A stretch of 64,000 nucleotides of DNA from Fictibacillus nanhaiensis (GCF_023715445.1 NZ_JAMBOD010000007.1:62001-126000), one strand, 5' to 3'; shown: positions 35,513 through 44,525, counted from the first letter of the stretch. Notes: generated from the letters alone by a model not told the origin. Translations and numbers: made by a program.

Positions 35513-36358
35513 ATGAAATTAAAAGATATTGCAATCAAAATGGCATCTATTTTTCAGCAAAATCCTAAAGTAAAAGCTGTATTATTGGCTGGTTCTGTTT
35601 CAAGAGGCTGGGAAGATAAACATTCAGACATCGAACTGAATCTCTTTTGGTCAGAAGCGCCGACAGATGAAGACCGGATGAATGCCATTTCAGTTGTCAA
35701 CGGGTCAGTTATTGAATTTCATTCATTTGAGGAGGAAGAATGGGCGGAGAGTTATTTAACTCAAGAGAACGTGAAGCTGGAGATCAGCAGTTTTCTTGTG
35801 GAAACGGCCGAAAAGTGGCTTGATGAAGTTGTAAAAGAGTTTGAGATTGATTATGGCAAACAGTGTATGGCTTCCTCAATCTATTACGGACAACCATTGT
35901 ATGGGGATGATGTCATAAATAAATTAAAAAACAAGGTTAAAATTTATCCTGATAAACTTGCAGAAAAAATGATCGAAGAGAACTTGGCGCTTTGGTACAG
36001 ATGGAACAATCGCAAAGCCCTTTTGGACCGGAAAGACTGGCTGATGTTATATGATTTGATGGGGTCTGTTCAAAAGAAGTTAATGGGTACATTATTTGGT
36101 TTGAACAAACTGTATATTCATCATCCCTCATTTAAATGGATGCACAAATATAGTGATATTTTTAAAATTAAGCCAGAAAATATGGATGATAGATTTTCTG
36201 CTGTATTTATAGGCGATGTACACAACAGTGTACAAGAGTTGGACCATTTGATCCAAGAGGTTTTCCTCCTTGTAGAAAAGCATTATCCCCATCTGCCATT
36301 TTTGGAAGACTACAAAGAAAAAATGGCTTTTATCCGGCCTGAGAATGAGTATAATTAA
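35513..36358 (+). CDS. Nucleotidyltransferase domain protein (DUF4037-like)
   Basis: 281 residues. The nucleotidyltransferase signature is LLAGSVSRGWEDKHSDIELN (G-S-x9-D-x-E/D). The C-terminal half is helical with WYRWNNRKALLDRKDW, as in kanamycin nucleotidyltransferase-like and MNT-type proteins. Substrate unknown. GGGGAGAG precedes the ATG. No HEPN partner gene is adjacent, so a toxin-antitoxin pair is not supported. Confidence 0.7.
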   Translation: MKLKDIAIKMASIFQQNPKVKAVLLAGSVSRGWEDKHSDIELNLFWSEAPTDEDRMNAISVVNGSVIEFHSFEEEEWAESYLTQENVKLEISSFLVETAEKWLDEVVKEFEIDYGKQCMASSIYYGQPLYGDDVINKLKNKVKIYPDKLAEKMIEENLALWYRWNNRKALLDRKDWLMLYDLMGSVQKKLMGTLFGLNKLYIHHPSFKWMHKYSDIFKIKPENMDDRFSAVFIGDVHNSVQELDHLIQEVFLLVEKHYPHLPFLEDYKEKMAFIRPENEYN

Positions 36359-36550
36359 AGAAAAAAATATACAAAATAGTGATAGCCATCCGGGTGGATT
36401 CTTCTGCTCGCGTGGTTATTTTAATTTTAAAGATAACTTTCTGCCATTTTTGGAAAAAATAAAAATAGAATAGTTGAAGATTCAAAAAAAGTTTACGGTA
36501 CTAATGATTTAGGGAAGAGCCTTATATATACCTTAAGTGGAGGATTATGA

Positions 36551-37417
36551 ATGGCTACCGTAATTAAAGGAGAATATAAGCTCGTGAATTGTGATAGTGA
36601 ATATGGAACATTAAAAAAAGTAATTGTTTGCGAACCTAAATATATGAAAATCGATGAGATCATTAACGAAACACAGCGGCATTTTGCCAAAGATAACATC
36701 AACATGAAACGTGCGATGAAACAGCATCAGCAATTTGTAAAGACAATGACAGATCACGGTGTCGATGTTTATAAGCTTCCTGCGATTGAAAAATTCCCGG
36801 AGCAGGTTTTTACCCGGGATATCGGGTTTACGATTGGAGATACTGTCTTTGTTTCGAGAATGGGAAGCAATATCCGTGATGGAGAAGAAAAGGTGCTTCG
36901 TAATTGGCTACTGGAACATCAGGTGAACCTCTCTCTTATTGAAGGGGACCGTATTGAAGGCGGAGATGTTATTATTCATGGAGATAAAGTGTATATCGGT
37001 GTGAGTGGACGAACTTCAGAGGAAACGATTCAAGAGCTCCAATCGCAAATTCCTCATATGGAAGTTATCTCTGTACCGTTTGATCCGATCTTTTTGCATC
37101 TTGACTGCGTGTTTAATATTTTATCTGAAAAAGAAGCTCTTGTTTATCCTCATGCGTATGATGAAAAAGACTTGCAGCTGCTTGCATCACACTTTGAATT
37201 AATTGAAGTTGAAAAAGATGAGCAGTTTACGATGGGAACGAATGTGTTATCGATTGGAAACAAAAAAGTTTTGAGTCTTCCATGCAATAAAAAGGTAAAC
37301 AAGGCACTGCGTGAAAGAGGATATGAGGTACTCGAAGTGGATATTTCGGAAATCATTAAATCAGGCGGGTCATTCCGCTGCTGTACGATGCCTCTTTATC
37401 GTGAATCTGTTTATTAA
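36551..37417 (+). CDS. Amidinotransferase/dimethylarginine dimethylaminohydrolase-like protein (YkgA-like)
   Basis: 288 residues of the pentein fold. Active-site elements are FTRDIGF, EGGDVIIHG, FLHLDCVF (His) and the terminal catalytic Cys in GGSFRCCTMPL. Family members hydrolyse dimethylarginine, arginine or related guanidines, or transfer amidino groups; B. subtilis YkgA is a close type. TGGAGG precedes the ATG. It has its own terminator. Confidence 0.8.
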   Translation: MATVIKGEYKLVNCDSEYGTLKKVIVCEPKYMKIDEIINETQRHFAKDNINMKRAMKQHQQFVKTMTDHGVDVYKLPAIEKFPEQVFTRDIGFTIGDTVFVSRMGSNIRDGEEKVLRNWLLEHQVNLSLIEGDRIEGGDVIIHGDKVYIGVSGRTSEETIQELQSQIPHMEVISVPFDPIFLHLDCVFNILSEKEALVYPHAYDEKDLQLLASHFELIEVEKDEQFTMGTNVLSIGNKKVLSLPCNKKVNKALRERGYEVLEVDISEIIKSGGSFRCCTMPLYRESVY

Positions 37418-37426
37418 TCATCATTT

Positions 37427-37455
37427 GTCTCTGCCAAAAGGCAGGGACTTTTTTT
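37427..37455 (+). terminator. Terminator of the DDAH-like gene
   Basis: GTCTCTGCC / GGCAGGGAC with an AAAA loop and a seven-T tract. Confidence 0.85.
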
Positions 37456-37500
37456 ATGGCTCTTCTCTAAAAGATTGTTGTTCAATCTCTTCATTGATAA

Positions 37501-37696
37501 GTTGATTGGAGTGCAAGGTGCGAGACTACGGCTAGGAGCAGCGTGCCATCTACCTGATTATTCTTGAAAGGCATGCGACGAGGAAGCTCGCTTGAACAAA
37601 ATTTTCTTGTAGACCCAGGAGCAGTACTTCCTATATCTTCGACCAAAGCTCACCTTACCCCTCGCGGAAAGCGAGCATCCTGTAGCGGAAATCAAC
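37501..37696. repeat. Bacillaceae intergenic repeat, divergent long copy
   Basis: It starts GTTGATTGGAGTGCAAGGTG and ends GCGGAAAGCGAGCATCCTG, then AGCGGAAATCAAC. The ends match the copies at 44299 and 49620 closely, but the ~100-base middle is different and longer. The terminal GTTGATT and AATCAAC are complementary. The rest of the gap 37418-37821 shows no gene. Confidence 0.8.
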
Positions 37697-37821
37697 CACT
37701 TCCAAGAGTAACAAAGTTTGCGAAAACAGACATTTTTGTTGTTCATTTAAAACTGTTTTATATGAACATATTTTTCTGAGTCGAGGGAAAAGAGTAAGTA
37801 TTCTACATCTAGGAGGTTATT

Positions 37822-38961
37822 ATGAGAGCAGTTACTTTTCAAGGCACAAAAGACATCCAGGTAAAAAATGTGGCAGAACCGGTAATACAAAAAAAGGACG
37901 ACATTATTGTTCGAATCACTTCGACAGCAATATGCGGTTCAGATCTCCATATTTATCAAGGAGCTCTGCCTACACAGAAAGATTATGTAATTGGACATGA
38001 ACCGATGGGAATTGTAGAAGAAGTTGGACCTGAAGTAACGCGGGTAAAAAAGGGGGATAGAGTAGTCCTGCCTTTTAACATTTCGTGCGGCCAATGCTTT
38101 TATTGTAATCATGATATGGAGAGTCAGTGTGACAATTCCAATCCCAATCCAGCGATTGATACGGGCGGATATTTTGGATTTACAGAAAGGTATGGAAACC
38201 ATCCGGGTGGACAAGCTGAGCTGCTGCGTGTACCTTATGGGAACTTCATGCCGTTTGTAATTCCTGAATCGTGTGAACTTGAGGATGAAGCGCTGTTGTT
38301 CATGTCTGATGTACTTCCAACAGCCTATTGGAGTATCGAAAATTCTGGAATGAAAGAAGGAGACACTGTCGCTGTTCTCGGATGTGGACCTGTCGGCTTG
38401 ATGGCTCAAAAGTTTGCCTGGATGAAAGGGGCAAAGCGAGTGATCGCCATTGATAATATCCCCTATCGTTTAAACCATGCAGTAATGAAAAATAAAGCAG
38501 AGGTCTATAATTTTGATGATTATGACAACATGGGTGCGCATATTAAAGAAATCACGAGTGGCGGTGTGGATGTCGTAGTCGATTGTGTGGGAATGGATGG
38601 TAAGAAAACGCTTGTGGAGAAAGTCGAACAGAAGTTGAAGCTGCAAGGCGGTACACTCAGTGCCATCGAGATTGGTCTTCATGCTGTGAGGAAATTTGGA
38701 ACGATACAGCTTACAGGTGTCTATGGATCTATGTATAACATGTTTCCACTAGGTAATATATTCGAAAGAAATGTAACGTTAAAGATGGGACAAGCACCTG
38801 TTATTCATTATATGCCTTTGCTTTTTGATAAAATCATGAATCAGGAATTTGATCCAACAGAAATTATTACACATCGATTACCGTTAGAGCAGGCTGGAAA
38901 TGCTTATAAAACATTTAATGACCATGAGGATGAGTGTATAAAGGTAGTATTAAAACCTTAG
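37822..38961 (+). CDS. Zinc-dependent alcohol dehydrogenase (formaldehyde dehydrogenase-like)
   Basis: 379 residues, medium-chain dehydrogenase. Catalytic zinc ligands are in AICGSDLHIY and GHEPMG. The structural zinc loop CGQCFYCNHDMESQC holds four cysteines. The nucleotide motif is VLGCGPVGLMAQ. The extra insertion with GGYFGFTERYGNHPGG places it in the glutathione-independent formaldehyde dehydrogenase/aldehyde dismutase-like group. AGGAGG precedes the ATG. A single gene, substrate unproven. Confidence 0.85.
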   Translation: MRAVTFQGTKDIQVKNVAEPVIQKKDDIIVRITSTAICGSDLHIYQGALPTQKDYVIGHEPMGIVEEVGPEVTRVKKGDRVVLPFNISCGQCFYCNHDMESQCDNSNPNPAIDTGGYFGFTERYGNHPGGQAELLRVPYGNFMPFVIPESCELEDEALLFMSDVLPTAYWSIENSGMKEGDTVAVLGCGPVGLMAQKFAWMKGAKRVIAIDNIPYRLNHAVMKNKAEVYNFDDYDNMGAHIKEITSGGVDVVVDCVGMDGKKTLVEKVEQKLKLQGGTLSAIEIGLHAVRKFGTIQLTGVYGSMYNMFPLGNIFERNVTLKMGQAPVIHYMPLLFDKIMNQEFDPTEIITHRLPLEQAGNAYKTFNDHEDECIKVVLKP

Positions 38962-38969
38962 CTACCAGA

Positions 38970-38999
38970 AAAAGGAGCTTTGTCATTCGAGCTCCTTTT
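38970..38999. terminator. Bidirectional terminator
   Basis: AAAAGGAGCT / AGCTCCTTTT lies between the convergent dehydrogenase and histidine kinase genes. Confidence 0.85.
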
Positions 39000-39002
39000 G
39001 AT

Positions 39003-40142
39003 TTATAATTGATGTATTTCTTCCTGAACTGCAGCATGTAATGGAAGAACGATTGAGAATGTTGTAACTTCGTCAGATGAAGTACAGCTGATTGTTCCAT
39101 TATGTTTTTCTATGATCTTTTTGCACACAAAAAGACCTATACCTGTACCTAGCTCCTTTGTAGTAAAAAACGGTTCGAAAATCGTTTTAATTGTTTCGGG
39201 AGGGATTGCAGGTCCATTATTTGAAATGGTAATATGTACGTTCGAATCGGATTCTATCTTACTGTAGATCATAATCCGGCGGTCTTGCTTCTTTTGGCGC
39301 AAAGCATCGATTGAATTCATGATCAGGTTGAGCAAAACCTGTTTCAACTCATCCTTGTGTGCCAGAAGTGTAATCGTTGGATCAATTCTTGGCACCACAT
39401 TAACATCTGCATCTACAAGGCTTGGATACATAAAATCCAGTATGTCTGTAAATAAATCCTCAAGCGCAAAATCCTCTGCTTCTCTTTCCTGAACCCCTTT
39501 TCTAGAGGCGTGAAGAAACTGTGATATCCGAAAATTCAGCTGTGTTAATTCATGACTGATGATATCAATATATTTCATACGCGGGTTTTCCTGCTGCATC
39601 AGCTTTACAAACCCCATAACAGCGGTAAGTGGATTGCGAAATTCATGAACAAAGCTTGATGACATTTGTCCAAGGATCGTAAGGCGCTCTTTATGACTCT
39701 GATCAATAAACATGGTCTTTTCTTGAATTTCTGCATCTTTTAACTGCGTGTATTTTTTTACAGCGTGATATAAAAATTCATCAAATAGAGAATTAATGGT
39801 TTCAATAACAGGCTGAAGCTGCTCAATAGAAATTCGAGACCCTGTAACAAACCTTACGATTTCACTGCGGCCAAGATTTACGTTATAAACAAATTCTCCG
39901 ATATTGATTTTTGCTTCCAGTCTTTGAACCGCCACTTCATGTGCAAGCTGTTCAATTTTTTCAGGTGAAAGTTGACACCGTAACGAAAGTTTAACAAGTT
40001 CGACCATCTGGAAAGCATTTTCAATCACTTTATCCTTATGTATATCATGTTTTGAAATCACGACTTTCTGGTGCCAATCTTGTAAATATGTGGGTAGATT
40101 TTCGTCCATATACGTAATCAGACTTTCAGTTATGTCATCCAA
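39003..40142 (-). CDS. Soluble histidine kinase (sporulation kinase-like, HisK_N sensor)
   Basis: About 379 residues. The N-terminal ~150 residues are helical and fit the HisK_N (globin-like) sensor domain seen in BA2291-type sporulation kinases. The dimerisation domain follows with the phospho-histidine in SSSFVHEFRNPLTAVMGF, then N (LNLIMNSID), G1 and G2 boxes (FFTTKELGTGIGLFVCKKI). There is no membrane segment and no adjacent response regulator, as for orphan phosphorelay kinases feeding Spo0F. The start is probably the TTG at 40142, with AAAGAGG eight bases upstream; an ATG at 40163 lacks a site. Confidence 0.8.
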   Translation of the reverse strand: MDDITESLITYMDENLPTYLQDWHQKVVISKHDIHKDKVIENAFQMVELVKLSLRCQLSPEKIEQLAHEVAVQRLEAKINIGEFVYNVNLGRSEIVRFVTGSRISIEQLQPVIETINSLFDEFLYHAVKKYTQLKDAEIQEKTMFIDQSHKERLTILGQMSSSFVHEFRNPLTAVMGFVKLMQQENPRMKYIDIISHELTQLNFRISQFLHASRKGVQEREAEDFALEDLFTDILDFMYPSLVDADVNVVPRIDPTITLLAHKDELKQVLLNLIMNSIDALRQKKQDRRIMIYSKIESDSNVHITISNNGPAIPPETIKTIFEPFFTTKELGTGIGLFVCKKIIEKHNGTISCTSSDEVTTFSIVLPLHAAVQEEIHQL

Positions 40143-40542
40143 CGCTAGCACCTCTTTCAACATTAAATGAAGAAAAATGAAGGGATTAATTGATATGTAA
40201 AAGTATTTATACTACATATAGTAATTCAAATAGAGATTAAATGCTATATACTGTTTATATTTTTTCTATTAAAAAGTGAAAAAATAAGGTAGGTAATTTG
40301 ATAGTTATAAAGAAATCTATAAATGAACTTTCATACCTATACTTCTTCTTTACATATAATTACTATCCTTCAATAGTCGTTGAATTTTCTAACTATTCTA
40401 AAAATATTTTCTTGAATTTCACATTATGAAATTAGTCGATTGTACCAAACTATCTTTTCCAATACGATGAACGCATATTGAAAGGGGTGGTTGTCTTTAA
40501 GCTGACATTCTATTAAATGTATCCGTTTGAGGGGGAGAATTG
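40143..40542. other. 400-base intergenic region upstream of the IclR gene
   Basis: Very AT-rich; it separates the divergent kinase and IclR genes. Apart from the 19-bp palindrome at 40415 no gene or structured RNA was seen. Confidence 0.6.
40415..40433. promoter_or_regulatory. Probable IclR operator, copy 1 (upstream of the iclR-type gene)
   Basis: AATTTCACATTATGAAATT has perfect 7-base inverted arms around a 5-base centre. Its exact reverse complement lies at 44479, before the monooxygenase gene. It probably mediates autoregulation. Confidence 0.75.
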
Positions 40543-41292
40543 GTGATCTCATCTGTTCAAAAAATTTCAAGGATATTAAACTGCTTCACAAAGGATGAAC
40601 CAGCACTAGGAAACTTGCAAATTGCAGAAAAACTAAATATGAACGCAAGTACCGTTCACCATTTAGTAAGGACACTTTGCTCAGAAGGCATATTGATTCA
40701 AGACAGCCAGAAAAAATATAGATTAGGATGGAAGCTTCTTGAGTGGAGTAACCACGTCATGTATCAGCAAGACTTAAACACTGAAGCTCTTCCGCTATGC
40801 GAAGGTCTTGTCAGAAGGTTTAATACAACTGTACATATCGGGATGCTTGATAGTGGTGAAGTACGATTTGTTTTACGTGTCGCCTCATCAAATTCAGTAA
40901 CTGTCCCTACTTTTATAGGTGATACGAAGCCTGCTTATTGCACGAGCACAGGAAAGGTATTGCTTGCTTATAATACTTCCATGATAAAACCAACCATATC
41001 GAAAGGGCTCTTGCGACGCGCTCCTAACACGATTACGTGCGTTGAGAAATTAAAAGATGAGCTTGCAGCGATTAGAGCAAACGGGTATGCCATCAGCAAC
41101 AACGAAAATGAGATGGGATTGTATGGAATAGCAGCTCCAATTAAATCTTATACTGGACAGACGATTGCTGCTCTTAATATGGTAGGTCCCGTGTCTTATA
41201 TGCTTGGACAGGATACACCTTCCATGATTCATCATGTCGTTAAGACAGCAGAATCTATTTCAAAAGAACTGGGGTATATTAGCGTTTTGTGA
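40543..41292 (+). CDS. IclR family transcriptional regulator
   Basis: 249 residues from a GTG with GGGGGAG five bases upstream. The N-terminal winged helix reads LQIAEKLNMNASTVHHLVRT. The effector domain contains the STGKVLLAY and ENEMGLYGIAAPIKSYTGQ motifs of IclR proteins. It sits directly before TRAP transporter and aromatic-catabolism genes and shares a 19-bp palindrome with the catabolic promoter. It should sense anthranilate, 3-hydroxyanthranilate or a downstream metabolite. Confidence 0.88.
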   Translation: MISSVQKISRILNCFTKDEPALGNLQIAEKLNMNASTVHHLVRTLCSEGILIQDSQKKYRLGWKLLEWSNHVMYQQDLNTEALPLCEGLVRRFNTTVHIGMLDSGEVRFVLRVASSNSVTVPTFIGDTKPAYCTSTGKVLLAYNTSMIKPTISKGLLRRAPNTITCVEKLKDELAAIRANGYAISNNENEMGLYGIAAPIKSYTGQTIAALNMVGPVSYMLGQDTPSMIHHVVKTAESISKELGYISVL

Positions 41293-41303
41293 TAGCGCTT
41301 ACA
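41290..41303 (+). promoter_or_regulatory. cre site (CcpA) before dctP
   Basis: TGATAGCGCTTACA matches the cre consensus TGWNANCGNTNNCA. It overlaps the stop codon of the IclR gene and lies 28 bases before dctP, so it may repress transport genes by catabolite repression or roadblock. Confidence 0.7.
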
Positions 41304-41330
41304 TTTTGAAATCGTATTGGAGGAGTTAAA

Positions 41331-42350
41331 ATGGCAAAGAAGTTTAAGGTTGTACTGGCTATTTTTTTTACATTAATTCTTCTAACTTCATGTAGCAGCG
41401 GCGCAAAAGATTCTGCAAGTTCTGGAAATGCATCAGCTGATGGGAAAACATATAAGTTTAAGCTTGCTCATATTACGCCGCCTTCACATATGTGGCATAA
41501 GGCTGCTGAAAAATTTAAAGAAGAGCTTTCCAATCGTTCAGATGGAAGAATCGAGCTTGAGATTTATCCATCATCTCAGCTTGGAAGTGAGGCGGATATG
41601 ATGCAGCAGATTGAATCAGGATCTGTTGATTTTGGTTTTATTACCGCAGCTTACACTAGTTCTCGTTCTCCTTCATTTGCGGCATGGTTTGCACCGTATG
41701 CATTTAAAGATTTGGAAGCAGCACATAAAGCAAGAGAGTCTGAACCAGCTAAAAAAATCCTGGCAACTTTGGACGAGCAGGGTATTACTGGCCTGGACTA
41801 CTTGTTTGCCGGTCAGCGTGTAATGCTGTTTAAAGACAAGCATGTAAAGAAGCCTGAAGATATGAAAGGCTTGAAACTTCGTGTAACACCGAGTCCGCCG
41901 ATGCAGGATTTTTACAAATCTACTGGAGCATCAACAGAAGGTCTGCCGCTTCCTGAGGTGTACTCAGCAGTTCAGACAGGTGTAATTGATGGTATGGATA
42001 TGGATCTGGATGCAGCAATCACGAATAAATACTATGAAGTTGCAAAATATGGAGCGGTTACTAACCATATGGTTTGGCCAGCAGTTGCCATGATGAACAA
42101 AGGGACATTTGAAGGCATGTCAGAAGAAGATCAAAAGATTGTGCGTGAATCGTTAAAAGCAGCAGCGGATTATGCGGTTGTAACCCGTGCAGGCCAAGAA
42201 GAGGGGTTCAGAAAAGAATTAGCTGACAACGGAATGGAAATCTATGATATTGACCCTGAACTATTCAAACCATATATAGATGAATTTGATAAAAAGTATG
42301 GACCTACTGATCCGCTTATTCAGGAATTCATAGATTCAGTAAGAAAGTAG
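41331..42350 (+). CDS. dctP: TRAP transporter solute-binding protein DctP
   Basis: 339 residues. A lipoprotein signal with the lipobox LLTSC (C21) anchors it outside the membrane, followed by a Ser/Ala-rich linker. The DctP fold shows KLAHITPPSHMWHKAAEKF, QLGSEADMMQQIESG and LKLRVTPSPPMQDFY with the conserved arginine that binds a carboxylate. It captures an organic acid, probably the aromatic carboxylate degraded by the next operon. GGAGGAG precedes the ATG. Confidence 0.88.
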   Translation: MAKKFKVVLAIFFTLILLTSCSSGAKDSASSGNASADGKTYKFKLAHITPPSHMWHKAAEKFKEELSNRSDGRIELEIYPSSQLGSEADMMQQIESGSVDFGFITAAYTSSRSPSFAAWFAPYAFKDLEAAHKARESEPAKKILATLDEQGITGLDYLFAGQRVMLFKDKHVKKPEDMKGLKLRVTPSPPMQDFYKSTGASTEGLPLPEVYSAVQTGVIDGMDMDLDAAITNKYYEVAKYGAVTNHMVWPAVAMMNKGTFEGMSEEDQKIVRESLKAAADYAVVTRAGQEEGFRKELADNGMEIYDIDPELFKPYIDEFDKKYGPTDPLIQEFIDSVRK

Positions 42351-42439
42351 GCTGAGAGATTGGGGTGTATTTAATGAGGGTTAACTACGAAAGGAAAATG
42401 AACCAAAGTATAAAACGCCCGATTAAAGGGGAAATCGGC

Positions 42440-42925
42440 ATGATCCAACGCATTAGCGACGGAATTTCTCTTATCGAGAAATTTCTTGCTGCCATCCTCA
42501 TGACTGCTTTAGCAATAATCGTCGCCCTTTCAGTAGGATTCCGTTACTTTCTGAATGCACCGTTATCTTGGTCGGGGGAAGTTGCTGTGTTTCTTTTGAT
42601 TTGGATCAGTTTTATTGGCGGGAGTCTGGGGCTTAAAAATAAGTCCCAGGCTGCTGTTACGTTATTACTCGATTATTGTCCGCAAAGAGTGAAAATGTGG
42701 ATAGCCGTTTTTAGTCAGTTGTTTATCATTATCTTTCTAGTATTAATTTTGTCGTATACGTACACGTGGATATTGTCAGATGGAGTGGCTTTTCAAAAGT
42801 CTACGGCCATTTTGCTGCCAATGTGGATTCCTTACAGTGCGGTACCGATTGGCTTAACGTTTGCGTGCATACATGTACTAGCTCAATTAGTTCAAGTTAT
42901 TAAAACAAAGGGGGCGGAACTATGA
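42440..42925 (+). CDS. dctQ: TRAP transporter small permease DctQ
   Basis: 161 residues with four membrane helices; FRYFLNAPLSWSGEVAVFLL is the DctQ signature. The ATG at 42440 has AAAGGGG eight bases upstream and gives the usual family length. An in-frame ATG at 42374 preceded by GGGGTG would add 22 residues and cannot be excluded. It couples DctP to DctM. Confidence 0.85.
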   Translation: MIQRISDGISLIEKFLAAILMTALAIIVALSVGFRYFLNAPLSWSGEVAVFLLIWISFIGGSLGLKNKSQAAVTLLLDYCPQRVKMWIAVFSQLFIIIFLVLILSYTYTWILSDGVAFQKSTAILLPMWIPYSAVPIGLTFACIHVLAQLVQVIKTKGAEL

Positions 42926-44205
42926 CCACTGCTCTCATCATCGGTATTTTTATTCTGTTTTTATTGATGGGCATTCCTATTTCACTCGTATTAGGCATGA
43001 TTACCGTCGTCTATTTTTTCCTAAATGGGAACACAGCTTTGTTAGATTCAACACCAATGAGACTTTATTCTGGGCTTGATAATTTTGGTTTGCTGGCTAT
43101 TCCTTTGTTCATGCTCGCAGGTGAGCTTATGAACGGAGGAGGAATAACGACACGTCTTGTGAAATTTGCAAAAGTTTTCGTTGGTCATGTGCGTGGCGGA
43201 CTAGCTTATGTTACGGTAGTAGCCAACATGTTCTTAGCTTCTATCTTAGGATCAGCGAACGCACAAGCAGCGATGATGAGCAAAATCATGGTGCCGGAAA
43301 TGGAAAAGGAAGGGTATTCAAAAGAGTTTTCTTCTTCCTTAACGCTTGCGTCATCCATCATTGCACCAATTATTCCACCTAGTATGATTTTTATCATTTA
43401 TGGCACTCTTTCGGGGACATCCATCGGCGGCTTGTTTATGGCCGGGATTGTACCAGGACTGATTTATGGAGCAGCATTTATCAGTGTAATCGCTTATATG
43501 GGCTACAAATACAATTTTCCAAAAAGTAAAAGAGCCACAGGAAAAGAAATGTGGGAAAGTACAGTGAAAGTACTTCCGGCTCTTGTGGTTCCGTTTGTTA
43601 TCATTGTTGGAATTTTGAGCGGTGCATTTACAGCGACTGAATCAGCTGCTGTAGCTTGTGTGATTGCCTTTTTGGTGGGGATGTTTTTCTATCGTGAATT
43701 AAGGTGGACGTCCATACCTCAAATTTTGATCAATACGGTTGTAAGCACCGCAACGGTTACATTCTTAATTGCGATGGCCAACATCTTTGGCTGGCTGATT
43801 GCTTTCGAACAAATTCCGCAAGTTTTTGCAGACAGCATGTTATCCATCTCTGAAAATCCATTTGTCTTTTTATTGCTGGTTAACATCATGCTGTTAATCG
43901 TCGGGATGCTGCTGGATGGAATTGCAGCGTTGATTATATTGGTCCCTGTATTTATGCCACTTGTCACTTCCTTTGAGATTGATCCGATCCACTTTGGTGT
44001 AATCATTTGTATTAACTTAACAATTGGTCTTTTAACACCGCCAGTTGGAACAGGATTGTTTATTGTTTCATCGATCGCTGAAGTTCGTTTTGAAAGATTA
44101 GTAAAATCTTCAGCACCATTTTTAGTAGTAGCGATCGCTATTTTATTTCTAATCACATATTTAGAAGATGCGGTTCTTTGGATTCCAAGAATGATCGGTC
44201 TTTAA
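42922..44205 (+). CDS. dctM: TRAP transporter large permease DctM
   Basis: 427 residues, about twelve membrane segments. The family hallmarks are IPLFMLAGELMNGGGIT, ASIIAPIIPPSMIFIIYG and INLTIGLLTPPVGTGLF. It uses an ion gradient to import the ligand delivered by DctP. It overlaps dctQ (ATGA), so dctPQM form one transcription unit ending at a strong terminator. Confidence 0.9.
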   Translation: MTTALIIGIFILFLLMGIPISLVLGMITVVYFFLNGNTALLDSTPMRLYSGLDNFGLLAIPLFMLAGELMNGGGITTRLVKFAKVFVGHVRGGLAYVTVVANMFLASILGSANAQAAMMSKIMVPEMEKEGYSKEFSSSLTLASSIIAPIIPPSMIFIIYGTLSGTSIGGLFMAGIVPGLIYGAAFISVIAYMGYKYNFPKSKRATGKEMWESTVKVLPALVVPFVIIVGILSGAFTATESAAVACVIAFLVGMFFYRELRWTSIPQILINTVVSTATVTFLIAMANIFGWLIAFEQIPQVFADSMLSISENPFVFLLLVNIMLLIVGMLLDGIAALIILVPVFMPLVTSFEIDPIHFGVIICINLTIGLLTPPVGTGLFIVSSIAEVRFERLVKSSAPFLVVAIAILFLITYLEDAVLWIPRMIGL

Positions 44206-44209
44206 AAAT

Positions 44210-44243
44210 GAAAAAGAGCCTTTCTAAATAAAGGCTCTTTTTC
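44210..44243 (+). terminator. Terminator of dctPQM
   Basis: GAAAAAGAGCCTTT / AAAGGCTCTTTTTC is a perfect 14-base stem. Confidence 0.88.
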
Positions 44244-44298
44244 ATAAGGATTTTCTCTTTAATAAATTCTTGCTTTCGAATCATTGCCTCATTGCCAA

Positions 44299-44428
44299 GT
44301 TGATTGGAGTGCAAGGTGTGAGACTCCTGGGGGATCAGCGGGACAGGTGAGACTCCTAAGGGCGCAAAGCGCAGAGGAGGCTCACCGCACGCCCCCCGGA
44401 AAGCGAGCATCCTGGAACGGAAATCAAC
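44299..44428. repeat. Bacillaceae intergenic repeat, copy 2
   Basis: About 130 bases from GTTGATTGGAGTGCAAGGTG to GGAACGGAAATCAAC. It contains GTGAGACTCCT and GGAGGCTCACCGCAC, which can pair, as can the ends. It is highly similar to the copy at 49620. It separates the TRAP operon from the catabolic promoter. Confidence 0.88.
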
Positions 44429-44478
44429 TACTTCCAAAAACTTTCATGAAATATCTAAAAATATATTAATTTTCTGAT

Positions 44479-44497
44479 AATTTCATAATGTGAAATT
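44479..44497. promoter_or_regulatory. Probable IclR operator, copy 2 (catabolic promoter)
   Basis: AATTTCATAATGTGAAATT is the exact reverse complement of the site at 40415, with the same 7-5-7 palindrome. It lies about 80 bases before the monooxygenase start codon. Confidence 0.8.
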
Positions 44498-44511
44498 TCG
44501 CCATTGTGGGA

Positions 44512-44525
44512 TGAAAGCGCTTTCT
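44512..44525 (+). promoter_or_regulatory. cre site (CcpA) at the catabolic promoter
   Basis: TGAAAGCGCTTTCT fits the palindromic CcpA cre consensus (one terminal deviation). Position 50-65 bases before the start codon suits catabolite repression of the operon. Confidence 0.8.

Noticed and set aside
35513-36358. MNT/HEPN toxin-antitoxin pair
   Set aside because: The nucleotidyltransferase is full length and alone; no HEPN gene adjoins it.
44284-44469. Protein-coding frame across the 44.3-kb repeat
   Set aside because: The frame lies within a multi-copy structured repeat, and no ribosome binding site is seen.
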